This document shows, piece after piece, positions 25,642 to 35,201 of a stretch of 64,000 nucleotides of DNA. The translations under genes were made by a program, and so were the position numbers. The notes beneath the pieces were generated by a model. The model did no database searches. It worked only from the letters and a program-made list of their open reading frames with translations, and was not told the origin of the DNA. Position 1 is the stretch's first letter; each line of letters starts with the position of its first letter. This DNA comes from Bacillota bacterium (GTDB lineage Bacteria > Bacillota > Bacilli > Paenibacillales > Paenibacillaceae). The stretch lies in assembly GCA_023460795.1 (NCBI GenBank), contig JAEWPC010000035.1:1-64000 (forward strand), read 5' to 3'.

Positions 25642-27915
25642 ATGTTAAATAAGTGGAGGCAACTGCATCGCACGACGAGATCCGTTACACTGGCTGCCAC
25701 GGCAGTCATAATCATTGGAGTCGGCGCGCTCGCATGGGCGCTGGCGACGGACGGAGTCAACAACGGCAAACCGACTAAAGCGGCGGCGATTCCGTTAGAA
25801 GACGCGGACGGCGATGCCGGTCCGACGATCGTTAGCACGGCAGCGGCGGCAACCGAAGTCGGCTTGTACGAGAAATACGAGCTCACGCTCGAGCTCGGCA
25901 CGGCATACGACAATCCATACGATCCGGATGAAGTCGATCTGAGCGCGGTGTTCTTATCCCCAGGAGGCAAAGAGTGGCGCGTGAACGGATTTTACGACGG
26001 TTACCGGTGGAAGGTGCGTTTCGCCGCTAACGAGGTCGGAAAATGGAGTTACCGCGTCGCCCTGGAGGATAAGACGGGAACGACGAACGGCGAGCAGGAA
26101 AACTTTAATGCCGTCGCTTCCAGCCGCAAAGGCTGGGTTCACGTATCCGCTCAGAACAAGCGCTTCTTCGCCCACGATGACGGTTCTTCCTTCTTCGGCG
26201 TCGGCATGGCGTATCCTTGGGGCGTCAATGCCTCGGGACTTGACCGAATCAAGGCGAACGGCGGCAACCTGATCACCTACTGGAACGGCAACTACGATAC
26301 CGGCGGCGGCAAAAACCAGCTCGAATCGCTCGATTCCGGTATCGGCCGCTACGACGTGTACAAGGGCGAGAGAGTCGACGAAATCGTGAGCATGCTCGAA
26401 GAGCGCGAGATGAAGATGAACTTCGCGATCTGGCCGCACGACTCGCTCGCGGACGAACTGCAAGGCTGGCCGGCGACGTGGGATAAGAGCGCCTATTCCG
26501 CGCTTGGACCGGCAAAAGACTTCTACTCCAGCGAAGAGATGTGGAAGTACCAAGAGAAGCTGTACCGTTACATCATCGCGCGCTGGGGTTATAGCGAGGC
26601 GATCGGCACGTGGGACATCGTCGTCGAGATTTCCGGCACGGACGGTTGGGCGCTGGGAGATCAGAAGGCGGCTAACGCTTGGATTCGGAAGGTTCACGAC
26701 TACTTTAAGAAGAACGATCCCTACAACCATCCGACGAACGGTTCCCGCGCCGGCAACGAGGACGATTACTGGGCGGAAGGCTACGAGACGCTGGACGTCT
26801 CCGACCGCGAGAACTATTACGGCCTGACGGCCAAGGAATACGCCAGAGACATCCAGATGAGGTGGCCGAGATACGAGAAACCGCTCGTCATCGGCGAGAC
26901 CGGCAACGTGCCGGACGCGAACGTCTACCATGAAGCGATCTGGTCGTCGGTATCGAACGGGCTGGCGTCGGCCCCGGTATGGTGGGACATCACGAAGATG
27001 AACGACGAGATGTACGCCCATATGAAGTCGTTATCCAGCTTCGTAAACCAAATCGACTTCAACGAGGCTCGAAAGCCCGCAACGCTAACCTCGCAACTGA
27101 CCAAGCAGGAGCTTAGCAAAGAGCAGCCACTCGCGACCGGCCAGACGGCAGAGGAGTGGACGCAGCAAGACTGGGCGGACGCCAACGTGGACGAGAACGG
27201 CAATCCCTACAAGGTGATAAAAGAGGACGACGGATTCTCCACGAACATGTGGTTTCATACAGGACAATTCTCGCAAGGGGCGGTCGCCGCGCTCTTCGGT
27301 AAATCGGATTGGTCCGCCTATGATCGCCTGCAAGTCGACGTCTATATCGAGCAAGATCCATCCGATCCAGCGGCCGTCCAAGTCCGTCCGGTACTGTTCC
27401 CCGGCGGAGCATGGGACGAAAGCAACGATGCCGGCGACTTGCCGCTTATATCGGGCGAGTGGGTGACGTTAACGATTCCGCTACGAGGCGCGGCAACCGA
27501 CTATTGGCAGAACAAGCCGATTACCGAGGACGATCTGAAAGCGATTCAAGGTTGGGGACTGAAGCTGTTCGCGACCGCGTCCCAAGCATCCGCTAAGCCT
27601 GCCGTCGTTAAGTTCAAGAACGCGCGGCTCATCGCGGACGAAGCGCCGACAATCGATGTCCCGTCCGCCGAAGGCTGGGCCATGAAGGGCGATAACGCCG
27701 CCTACGGCTGGATGCGTGCGGGGGCGGGCAGCATCGACGGCAAGTCGGCAACTCTTGAAGGCTTCGGAGCTGGCCAAGTCACGATCTCATGGTTCGATCC
27801 ATGGCAAGGAACGTTCCTCCAAGATACGACGGCGGAAGCAAGCGGAGACCGCCTAACGCTTACCGCGCCCGCGACGGGCAATAAGGACATCGCGTTCATC
27901 ATCCGTCGCACCTAA
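25642..27915 (+). CDS. Exported DUF5060/DUF4038-like glycoside hydrolase
   Basis: A 757-residue exported or membrane-anchored enzyme. An N-terminal hydrophobic helix lies at about 18-36. A DUF5060 beta-sandwich spans about 70-165 (YEKYELTLELG; AVFLSPGGKEWRVNGFYDG; GKWSYRVAL), then a TIM-barrel hydrolase domain (about 170-480). Candidate catalytic acids are Glu329 in WDIVVEISGTDGW and Glu419 in LVIGETGN, at strand 4 and 7 positions as in clan GH-A. A carbohydrate-binding-like sandwich at about 545-680 and a terminal Collagen_bind_2-like domain (VTISWFDPWQGTF) complete it. ATG at 25642 follows TACTGGGGTGAATAG, a weak site. It opens a long sugar-transport locus, so it probably trims a polysaccharide outside the cell. 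Confidence 0.82.
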   Translation: MLNKWRQLHRTTRSVTLAATAVIIIGVGALAWALATDGVNNGKPTKAAAIPLEDADGDAGPTIVSTAAAATEVGLYEKYELTLELGTAYDNPYDPDEVDLSAVFLSPGGKEWRVNGFYDGYRWKVRFAANEVGKWSYRVALEDKTGTTNGEQENFNAVASSRKGWVHVSAQNKRFFAHDDGSSFFGVGMAYPWGVNASGLDRIKANGGNLITYWNGNYDTGGGKNQLESLDSGIGRYDVYKGERVDEIVSMLEEREMKMNFAIWPHDSLADELQGWPATWDKSAYSALGPAKDFYSSEEMWKYQEKLYRYIIARWGYSEAIGTWDIVVEISGTDGWALGDQKAANAWIRKVHDYFKKNDPYNHPTNGSRAGNEDDYWAEGYETLDVSDRENYYGLTAKEYARDIQMRWPRYEKPLVIGETGNVPDANVYHEAIWSSVSNGLASAPVWWDITKMNDEMYAHMKSLSSFVNQIDFNEARKPATLTSQLTKQELSKEQPLATGQTAEEWTQQDWADANVDENGNPYKVIKEDDGFSTNMWFHTGQFSQGAVAALFGKSDWSAYDRLQVDVYIEQDPSDPAAVQVRPVLFPGGAWDESNDAGDLPLISGEWVTLTIPLRGAATDYWQNKPITEDDLKAIQGWGLKLFATASQASAKPAVVKFKNARLIADEAPTIDVPSAEGWAMKGDNAAYGWMRAGAGSIDGKSATLEGFGAGQVTISWFDPWQGTFLQDTTAEASGDRLTLTAPATGNKDIAFIIRRT

Positions 27916-27948
27916 CGGCAATCGACGGCAACACAAGGAGGGGTTCTC

Positions 27949-28926
27949 ATGGAGAGCAGCAATATTTTCATCAAAGGCATGACTTACGGTTGGAACAGCA
28001 AACGGGGAGCCTACCGCCAGCCTTACGCGCTTGAGTCGCTCAAGAAGCTCCGGGATACGGGAAGCGAATGGATCGCGCTATCCTTCTACACGTACCAGAC
28101 GAACGTCTTCTCGACGGAAATCACGTTCGATTACGGCTATACGATGACCGACCGCGATATCGAGCATGCGGTGCGACAGGCCAAAGAGCTCGGCCTGAAG
28201 GTGTGCTTGAAGCCGGTCGTCAATTCCAAAGACGGAATTTGGCGAGCGCATATCGGGTTTCCTCCCGAAACGGCCAGCAAGCCTTACTGGGATGCATGGT
28301 TCAAATCTTATAGCGATTTCCTGCTTCATTACGCGGAGCTTGCGGAAGAGCTCGGCTGCGAGATGTTCTGCCTCGGCTGCGAGATGATCAAGACGGAATC
28401 CCAGACCGATCATTGGCGCAAGCTGATCGCCGACGTCCGTCGCCTATACCACGGCCCGCTCGTCTACAACGCGAACCACGGCTCCGAAGAAGGCGTCGAA
28501 TGGTTCGACGAGGTCGACGTGATCGGCACGAGCGCTTATTACCCGGTAGCGTCCAGAGCGGGAGAGAGCGCCGAGGCGATGATGGAGAGATGGCAACCGG
28601 TCAAGGAGAAAATGGCGAAGCTGCACGAGAAGTTCGGCAAACCGATCTTGTTCATGGAGATCGGCTGCCGGAGCGCGGAAGGCTGCGCGACGATGCCGTG
28701 GGATTACGAGCAGACGGATCTGCCTTATAGCGAAGACGAACAAGCGAACTTCTACTCGTCGGTGCTGCAGGTGTTCTGGGAGGAGCCTTGGTTCAGCGGC
28801 TTCTTCTGGTGGGATTGGAGCACGGAGCTGTATCCGTTAGACGAGGCGGGGACGAACGTCGGGTTCGACATTTACGGTAAAAAAGCCGAGCGCTTGGTGA
28901 AGGAATGGTACGCCAAAGCCAGATAG
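27949..28926 (+). CDS. GH113-like beta-mannanase/glycosidase
   Basis: A 325-residue enzyme without a signal peptide, so cytoplasmic. The (beta/alpha)8 barrel looks like GH113, whose characterised members cleave beta-1,4-mannan oligosaccharides. Candidate acid/base is Glu145 in MFCLGCEM and nucleophile Glu237 in ILFMEIGCRS; both lie at strand ends as in clan GH-A. FFWWDWSTE near the C-terminus fits the aromatic barrel end. ATG at 27949 has AAGGAGGGG eight bases upstream. It sits 33 bases after the exported hydrolase and before the solute-binding protein, consistent with intracellular degradation of imported oligosaccharides. Confidence 0.82.
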   Translation: MESSNIFIKGMTYGWNSKRGAYRQPYALESLKKLRDTGSEWIALSFYTYQTNVFSTEITFDYGYTMTDRDIEHAVRQAKELGLKVCLKPVVNSKDGIWRAHIGFPPETASKPYWDAWFKSYSDFLLHYAELAEELGCEMFCLGCEMIKTESQTDHWRKLIADVRRLYHGPLVYNANHGSEEGVEWFDEVDVIGTSAYYPVASRAGESAEAMMERWQPVKEKMAKLHEKFGKPILFMEIGCRSAEGCATMPWDYEQTDLPYSEDEQANFYSSVLQVFWEEPWFSGFFWWDWSTELYPLDEAGTNVGFDIYGKKAERLVKEWYAKAR

Positions 28927-28950
28927 CCGATATTTTACGCAAGAAAGAGA

Positions 28951-31911
28951 GTGATTCGAATCGTGCTGAAGCGACTAAAGCGACTAACCCGCTATTGGAA
29001 GCCCGCGACTTGGACCGTCGTCATCGTTTCCTTGCTGGCTTGGTGGGTGTACGGCAACCAACCCGGAGCGGTGCACGCGAACCTGATCGACGACTTAAGC
29101 GAACTGCAGACGTATACGGACGATAGCTATCAGAACTATCTTATCGAGCATGAAGCCGCGCCGCGCCCCGAGCAGCCGATTCGCATCGAGGGCGAGGCTT
29201 TCTCGTCCCAAGAGGGCTGCGCGTGCGACGTGGTAAGCAACTATGAAGGCAATGCCGGAGACGCGCTGCGCACTAGCGACGCCGGCGCGGTAACTTGGAA
29301 GCTCGACGTACCGGCGGAAGGCATGTATTCGCTCAAGCTGCGTTACTATACGGAGCCCGGTAAAAGCGCGGAAATCGAACGTTCGATCGCCATCGACGGC
29401 CGGCTGCCGTTCGCCGAGGCCTCCTCGGTTACGTTCGACAGGGTGTGGAAGAACAGCGCGGAGACGTTCAAGCGCGATAACCGCGGCAACGAAATCCGGC
29501 CTAGCCAGGTAGAAGTGCCGGCATGGCTGGAATCCGCGTTCAAGGATTCCCAGGGGCTGTACGCGGAGCCGTTCCGGTTTTATCTATCGAAGGGCGAACA
29601 CACGCTGTCGCTGACGGGAATTCGCGAACCGATCGTCATCGACTATTTCGAGCTCTTCCAAGAGCAACGGCTTCCTACGTACGCGGAAGTGAAGCAGCAA
29701 TACGAGAAGAACGGTTATAAGCGGGCGACCGGCGTATCGGTGAAGGTGCAGGCGGAGAACGCCTCGCTCAAATCTTCTCCGACGTTATATCCGGTGTCCG
29801 ACCATTCCAGCCCGGCGACGGAGCCGTACAGCGTCTCGAAAATCCGGCTGAATACGATCGGCGGACTGAACTGGCGCATGCCGGGTCAATGGATCGAGTG
29901 GACGATCGAGGTTCCTCAGGACGGCTTGTACCAGCTCGGGATCAAGGTCCGGCAGGATCAGCTGAGAGGGTTGTATTCGAACCGCAAGCTGTCGATCGAC
30001 GGCGCCGTTCCTTTCAAGGAGATGGAGTCGCTCACGTTCAACTACAGCTCCAGCTGGCAGATGGCCGTTCCGGGCGGAGACAAGGATCCGTATCTTTTCT
30101 ACTTAACGAAGGGCAAGCACGCGATCAAGCTGGAATCCGACCTCGGAGAGGTCGCATCGCTCGTGCGTACCGTTCAATCGAGCATGCTCGAGCTTAACCG
30201 GATTTACCGCAAAATTCTCGTCATCACTTCGGCGGATCCCGATCCGTTCCGCGATTATCAGCTCGGCAAGCGGATTCCCGAGATGGCGGACGTGTTCGCC
30301 AAGCAGAGCGATATTCTGTACACCGTCGCGGAAGAGCTTCGCGTCATGACGGGAGAGAAGAGCGATAAGACGGCTATCCTCTACATGCTGACGAGAGAAC
30401 TGCAAGACTTCGCGAAGGACACCGATTCGGTGCCGCGCAAGCTCAAGCAATTCAAGATCGACGTCGGATCGCTCGGTTCGTGGCTGCTGACCGTTCGCGA
30501 GATGCCGTTGCAGATGGACTATCTAGTGGTAACGAGTCCGGACGTGAAGCTGCCGGATCCAAGCGCCAGCACGATGGAGCTCGTCGGCCATAACGTATCC
30601 GCCTTCGGCTATTCGTTCGTAGAGGATTACAACTCGATCGGCAACCTGGCGAAGGACGGGAAGAAGGTTACGGTATGGATCGGAACCGGGCGCGACCAAG
30701 CGCAAGTCATTAAGCAGCTCGTCGACGATACGTTCACGCCGGAGAACAACATCGGCGTCGATCTGAAGCTGGTCGACATGAGCATCTTGTTGTCCGCGAC
30801 ATTGGCAGGCCAAGGACCGGACGTCGCGATGATGATCGGCAACGGAGACCCGGTCAACTACGCGATGCGCGGCGCCTCCTACGATATTAGCAAATTCGCG
30901 GACTTCAAGGACGTCGCGGCGCGGTTCGAAAACAGCGCGATGACGCCTTACAAGTTCAACGGCGGCGTGTTCGGCTTGCCGGAGCAGCAGGTGTTCGACG
31001 TACTGTTCTATCGGAAAGACATACTGGAGGAGCTTGGCCTCGAAGTTCCGCAGACGTGGGACGATGTGTACAAGATGATTCCGGATTTGAAGAAAAACAA
31101 CATGGAATTCGGCCTGCCGATCCTGAACACGAAAATCCAACAATCTCCGGCGCTTCCGATTAACGAGGCGTTCGCGATGCTCCTGTATCAACATGGCGGA
31201 AGCTTCTATAAAGAAGACGGCATCGCGAGCAATCTGGACAACGAGATCGGCATGTCGACGTTCCAGCAGTGGACGGATTTCTATACGGCTTACAAATTCC
31301 CGGTCGACTACGACTTCGTGAACCGGTTCCGTCTCGGGGAGGTTCCGATCGGTATCGATCCGTACACGACGTACAACACGTTGTCCGTGTTCGCGCCGGA
31401 AATACGCGGGCAATGGGGCTTCACGCTCGTGCCGGGCACGAAGAAGGAAGACGGAACGATCGACCGCTCGGTTGCGATGAACGGGTCTTCCGTCATGATG
31501 CTCGATTCGGCCGAAGACAAAGACGCTTCCTGGAAGTTCATGAAGTGGTGGACGGCGAAGGATACGCAGGTGCGGTTCGGCCGCGAGATGGAAAGCTTGA
31601 TGGGCGAGTCCGCGCGTTATCCGACGGCGAACAGGGATGCCTTGGCCGAACTGCCTTGGCCGGTCGAAGACTATAGGACGCTCAGCGAGCAGAGAGAGTG
31701 GGTCAAAGGCATTCCGGAAGTTCCGGGAGGTTACTTCACGGGCCGCATTCTGGATAACGCCTTCCGCCGAGTCATTAACAGCGGATTGAACCCGCGCGAT
31801 TCGCTATACGACCAAGTGCTGTATATGAACGACGAAATTCGCAACAAACGCGGCGAATTCGGATTAACCGACGGATCGGAGGGTTCCGCCAATGGCCAAG
31901 ACGGGGATTGA
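28951..31911 (+). CDS. Very large membrane-anchored ABC solute-binding protein with carbohydrate-binding-like modules
   Basis: A 986-residue protein. A hydrophobic helix at about 20-36 (VVIVSLLAWWVYG) has no lipobox cysteine, so it is a membrane anchor or signal. Two similar beta-sandwich modules follow, about 70-235 and 255-400, each with IRIEGEAFSS/VKVQAENAS openings, Y-x-L-x-x-x-x-R middles and KGEHTLSL/KGKHAIKL ends, like CBM6/35-type folds. A helical region (about 410-560) precedes an extracellular solute-binding domain (about 565-960; VWIGTGRDQAQVIKQLVDD; VFGLPEQQVFDVLFYRKDI). GTG at 28951 is used; GTG at 28963 is possible. It overlaps the permease gene by 20 bases. Confidence 0.85.
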   Translation: MIRIVLKRLKRLTRYWKPATWTVVIVSLLAWWVYGNQPGAVHANLIDDLSELQTYTDDSYQNYLIEHEAAPRPEQPIRIEGEAFSSQEGCACDVVSNYEGNAGDALRTSDAGAVTWKLDVPAEGMYSLKLRYYTEPGKSAEIERSIAIDGRLPFAEASSVTFDRVWKNSAETFKRDNRGNEIRPSQVEVPAWLESAFKDSQGLYAEPFRFYLSKGEHTLSLTGIREPIVIDYFELFQEQRLPTYAEVKQQYEKNGYKRATGVSVKVQAENASLKSSPTLYPVSDHSSPATEPYSVSKIRLNTIGGLNWRMPGQWIEWTIEVPQDGLYQLGIKVRQDQLRGLYSNRKLSIDGAVPFKEMESLTFNYSSSWQMAVPGGDKDPYLFYLTKGKHAIKLESDLGEVASLVRTVQSSMLELNRIYRKILVITSADPDPFRDYQLGKRIPEMADVFAKQSDILYTVAEELRVMTGEKSDKTAILYMLTRELQDFAKDTDSVPRKLKQFKIDVGSLGSWLLTVREMPLQMDYLVVTSPDVKLPDPSASTMELVGHNVSAFGYSFVEDYNSIGNLAKDGKKVTVWIGTGRDQAQVIKQLVDDTFTPENNIGVDLKLVDMSILLSATLAGQGPDVAMMIGNGDPVNYAMRGASYDISKFADFKDVAARFENSAMTPYKFNGGVFGLPEQQVFDVLFYRKDILEELGLEVPQTWDDVYKMIPDLKKNNMEFGLPILNTKIQQSPALPINEAFAMLLYQHGGSFYKEDGIASNLDNEIGMSTFQQWTDFYTAYKFPVDYDFVNRFRLGEVPIGIDPYTTYNTLSVFAPEIRGQWGFTLVPGTKKEDGTIDRSVAMNGSSVMMLDSAEDKDASWKFMKWWTAKDTQVRFGREMESLMGESARYPTANRDALAELPWPVEDYRTLSEQREWVKGIPEVPGGYFTGRILDNAFRRVINSGLNPRDSLYDQVLYMNDEIRNKRGEFGLTDGSEGSANGQDGD

Positions 31912-32857
31912 GACTACGGGGGCATCGCAGCCGGGCGCGGCGACCCTGCGGTCGCCTACCAAGCTGCAGCTCTGGTGGCTGGAAGTGAAGAAACATAAGC
32001 ACTCCTACGTGCTCATGAGTCCGTACATGATTCTGTTTTTCCTATTCACGGTGCTGCCGGTCCTTATCGCCATCGTTATCAGCTTCACTTACTTCAACCT
32101 GCTCGAGTTCCCGAAGTGGGTAGGTTGGCACAACTATACGCGGATGTTCCTGGAAGACGAAGTATTCTTGACCGCGGTGAAGAACACGTTCCTCTTCGCC
32201 GGCATAAGCGGTCCGATCAGCTACATGATGTGCTTCGTGTTCGCGTGGCTCGTTAACGAGCTGAAGCCGAAGATGAGGGCGTTCATGACGCTTGCCTTCT
32301 ACGCGCCGTCGATCTCGGGCAACGTGTTCTTCATCTGGCAAATCATCTTCTCCGGCGACCGCTACGGTTTTATGAACGGGTTCCTGCTCGACCTTGGCAT
32401 CATCAACGACCCGATACAGTTCCTAAGAGACGAGAAATACGTGCTATGGATCGTATTGCTCGTTCAGCTCTGGCTCAGCCTGGGCGTCAGCTTCCTTGCG
32501 TTCATCGCGGGTTTGCAGACGATCGACCGGACGCTGTTCGAAGCCGGGGCGGTCGACGGCATCCGCAACCGTTGGCAAGAGCTGTGGTTCATCACGCTGC
32601 CGTCCATGCGACCGCAATTGCTGTTCGGAGCGGTCATGCAGATTACCGCCTCGTTCGCGGTGGCGGACGTCTCGACCCAACTCGCCGGCTTCCCGAGCGT
32701 GAACTACGCCGCGCATACGGTCGTCACGCATCTGGAGGATTACGGAACGATCCGCTTCGAGATGGGTTACGCGTCGGCCATCGCGACCGTCCTGTTCGTG
32801 ATCATGGTGAGCGCGAACGTCGTTGTGCAAAAACTGCTGAGAAAAGTAGGTGAATAA
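31892..32857 (+). CDS. Sugar ABC transporter permease (MalF type)
   Basis: A 321-residue inner-membrane permease with six main helices starting at about 42 after a cytoplasmic N-terminal stretch. The EAA loop contacting the ATPase is EAGAVDGIRNRWQELWFITL, near 211-230. It starts inside the end of the solute-binding protein gene (20-base overlap) and is coupled to it. No ATPase is encoded in the locus; in Bacillota such CUT1 systems share an MsmX-type ATPase encoded elsewhere. Confidence 0.92.
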   Translation: MAKTGIETTGASQPGAATLRSPTKLQLWWLEVKKHKHSYVLMSPYMILFFLFTVLPVLIAIVISFTYFNLLEFPKWVGWHNYTRMFLEDEVFLTAVKNTFLFAGISGPISYMMCFVFAWLVNELKPKMRAFMTLAFYAPSISGNVFFIWQIIFSGDRYGFMNGFLLDLGIINDPIQFLRDEKYVLWIVLLVQLWLSLGVSFLAFIAGLQTIDRTLFEAGAVDGIRNRWQELWFITLPSMRPQLLFGAVMQITASFAVADVSTQLAGFPSVNYAAHTVVTHLEDYGTIRFEMGYASAIATVLFVIMVSANVVVQKLLRKVGE

Positions 32858-32863
32858 CTCCCG

Positions 32864-33730
32864 ATGAGCACGATAACTGCAACGAAGCAGAAGCGGTTAA
32901 ACCGGTCTTTCGTAGGGGATTTGTTCCTGTTCCTGTTCCTGGCCGTTTTCGCGGCGTTCATGGTCGTCCCGCTCGTATACACGGTCAGCAACGCGCTGAA
33001 GCCGCTTAACGAATTGTTCCTGTTCCCGCCGACGCTGTGGGTTCGCCACCCGACGTTCAACAACTTCGTGGACTTGTTCCATCTGATGTCGACCTCTTGG
33101 GTGCCGTTCTCCCGTTATATTTTCAACACCGTATTCATTACGTTCGCCGGTACGGCCGGCCATGTCATTCTCGCTTCCGCGGCGGCCTATCCGCTGGCGA
33201 AGCATAAGTTCCCCGGCGCGAAGCTGCTGTTCGCCGTCGTCGTCTTGTCGCTCATGTTCTCGCCGAAAGTCACGAACATCCCGAACTACGTCATCATGTC
33301 GTGGCTAGGCTGGATCGACTCGTACGCGGCCATCATCGTTCCGGCGTTCGCGTATTCGCTCGGCCTCTACTTGATGAAGCAGTTCATGGAGCAAATTCCC
33401 GACGCCTTGCTGGAGTCGGCCAAGATCGACGGGGCGAGCGAATACCGCGTCTTCTGGCAGATCGTCATGCCTCTCGTTAAGCCAGCTTGGTTGACGCTCA
33501 CGATCCTGTCGTTCCAGACGTTGTGGGGAACTTGGGGCGGTAACTTCATCTATAGCGAGCAGCTAAAGCCGCTTCCGTACGCCTTGAATCAGATCATTCA
33601 AGGCGGAATCGTCCGCGCCGGTCCGGGCGCCGCGGTCGCCATGTTCATGATGATCGTGCCCGTGACGATCTTCATCATTTCACAGAGCAGCATCATCCAG
33701 ACGATGGCCAGCTCCGGGATGAAGGAGTAG
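32864..33730 (+). CDS. Carbohydrate ABC transporter permease (MalG type)
   Basis: A 288-residue permease with six helices. The N-terminal region KRLNRSFVGDLFLFLFL and the EAA loop ESAKIDGASEYRVFWQIVMP are typical of the second CUT1 subunit. ATG at 32864 follows the previous stop by only 6 bases, with AGGTGAATAACTCCC as the weak site. It forms the membrane channel together with the preceding permease. Confidence 0.92.
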   Translation: MSTITATKQKRLNRSFVGDLFLFLFLAVFAAFMVVPLVYTVSNALKPLNELFLFPPTLWVRHPTFNNFVDLFHLMSTSWVPFSRYIFNTVFITFAGTAGHVILASAAAYPLAKHKFPGAKLLFAVVVLSLMFSPKVTNIPNYVIMSWLGWIDSYAAIIVPAFAYSLGLYLMKQFMEQIPDALLESAKIDGASEYRVFWQIVMPLVKPAWLTLTILSFQTLWGTWGGNFIYSEQLKPLPYALNQIIQGGIVRAGPGAAVAMFMMIVPVTIFIISQSSIIQTMASSGMKE

Positions 33731-33734
33731 CGGC

Positions 33735-35201
33735 ATGAGAACAACACATTGGCTTCGCAGGATCGCTGCCTCGGCTGCCCTGACGCTGGCAAGCTTGCTA
33801 GTCGCGACGACGGTTCAAGCCGCCGTTCCCTATGCCGGATACACGTACGACGGTTACGGAGATCGGGTATGGTCTCCGGTCGCCTACGTTCCGTCCGGCA
33901 CCGTAACCGGCGAATCGCTCGGCATCGGCGTATTCAACGGGCCGGAAGATATGTACGTCGCGGACGACGGCAGCATCTATATCGCAGATACCGGCAATAA
34001 CCGGATCGTCGTGCTGAGCAACAAGTACGAGCTGATCAAGGTGATCGACAAGTTCTCGAATAACGGGTCCGAGAACAAATTCAATAAGCCGATGGGCGTG
34101 TTCGTGAGCTCGGAGGGCGAGGTTTACGTAGCGGATACGGGCAATCATCGCATCGTTCGCCTTAACGGGCAAGGGGAAGCGACTTTGGTCGTGGCTAAGC
34201 CCGAATCCGAGTTTTTCGAGGCGGACTTCCTATTCGATCCGAAGAAAGTCGTCGTCGACGCCGCGGACCGAATCTACGTGATCGCCGACCACGTGTTCGA
34301 CGGCATCATGCAGTTCGACGGCAAAGGGGAGTTCGAGAATTATTACGCGGCGAACCGAGTCAGGTACAGCGTGACGGACTACGTGTGGAAAAGGTATTTA
34401 TCCACCAAGGCGCAGCGGGAGAGAATGATCACCTTCGTGCCGACGGAGTACCTGAACATGGATCTCGATTCGCAAGACTTCGTGTTCACCACGAGCGTTC
34501 AGGAGAATCGGATCCAGCGCCATAACCCGACGGGCACGGACGTCCTCCTTCGCCAAGGCTTCGCCGCTCCATACGGCGATCTGGTCGTTGGCAACGGCGG
34601 TCAGTCCCGGCTCGTCGATATCGACGTGGGTCCGGACGGTACGTACAGCGCGCTCGATAATAACCGCGGCAGAATATTCACTTACGATTTCGAAGGCAAG
34701 CTGCTCTACATTTTCGGAGGGTTCGGGTACCGGGTCGGGTTGTTCGAGATGCCGACGGCGATCGAACGAGTGAACGGCCAAATCCTCGTGCTCGATAAAA
34801 TTCAGCAGCGGATTACGATATTCGAGGTTACGAGGTTCGGCCAGTTGATGAACGACGCCGTTCATTATCACTACGTCGGCGACGAGGAGAAAGCGGCGGA
34901 GCTATGGAACCAGGTGCTCAAGCTCGACGCCAATCTGGAGATCGCGTACAGCGGCGTCAGCAAGGCGATGGTGCGCGACGGCGACAACGAGGAAGCGACG
35001 ACCTACGCGAAGTACGGGATGGATCGGCCGACGTATTCCAAAGCGTACCAGCGTTACCGGAAGGACGTGCTCAAAGAGCATTTCAGCACGATCATGACGA
35101 CTTTCCTCGTCGTAGCGCTCGGACTGACGGCTTTCGTTCAAGTCCGCAAGCATCGGAGAAAAAGGAAGGGGGACGGCTCGTATGTGGAAAGCGCGGATTA
35201 A
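33735..35201 (+). CDS. Exported NHL-repeat protein with C-terminal membrane helix
   Basis: A 488-residue protein. A signal peptide covers about 1-29 (ALTLASLLVATTVQAAVP). NHL beta-propeller repeats at about 65-360 are marked by YIADTGNNRIVVL, YVADTGNHRIVRL and similar blocks. A TPR-like helical pair lies at about 385-440 (AAELWNQVLKLDANLEIAYSG), and one membrane helix at about 456-474 is followed by a basic tail RKHRRKRKG. The topology suggests an outside propeller anchored by its C-terminus. It lies within the transport operon, 4 bases after a permease and overlapping the Yip1 gene by 20 bases, so it may scaffold the transporter; that is inference. Confidence 0.82.
   Translation: MRTTHWLRRIAASAALTLASLLVATTVQAAVPYAGYTYDGYGDRVWSPVAYVPSGTVTGESLGIGVFNGPEDMYVADDGSIYIADTGNNRIVVLSNKYELIKVIDKFSNNGSENKFNKPMGVFVSSEGEVYVADTGNHRIVRLNGQGEATLVVAKPESEFFEADFLFDPKKVVVDAADRIYVIADHVFDGIMQFDGKGEFENYYAANRVRYSVTDYVWKRYLSTKAQRERMITFVPTEYLNMDLDSQDFVFTTSVQENRIQRHNPTGTDVLLRQGFAAPYGDLVVGNGGQSRLVDIDVGPDGTYSALDNNRGRIFTYDFEGKLLYIFGGFGYRVGLFEMPTAIERVNGQILVLDKIQQRITIFEVTRFGQLMNDAVHYHYVGDEEKAAELWNQVLKLDANLEIAYSGVSKAMVRDGDNEEATTYAKYGMDRPTYSKAYQRYRKDVLKEHFSTIMTTFLVVALGLTAFVQVRKHRRKRKGDGSYVESAD

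Noticed and set aside
30523..31413. Long minus-strand open frame inside the solute-binding protein gene
   Set aside because: Arg/His/Val-rich composition typical of antisense reading of a GC-rich gene, with no recognisable domain. The same applies to the long minus frames at 25954-27021, 36651-37523, 38330-39463 and 40564-41673.
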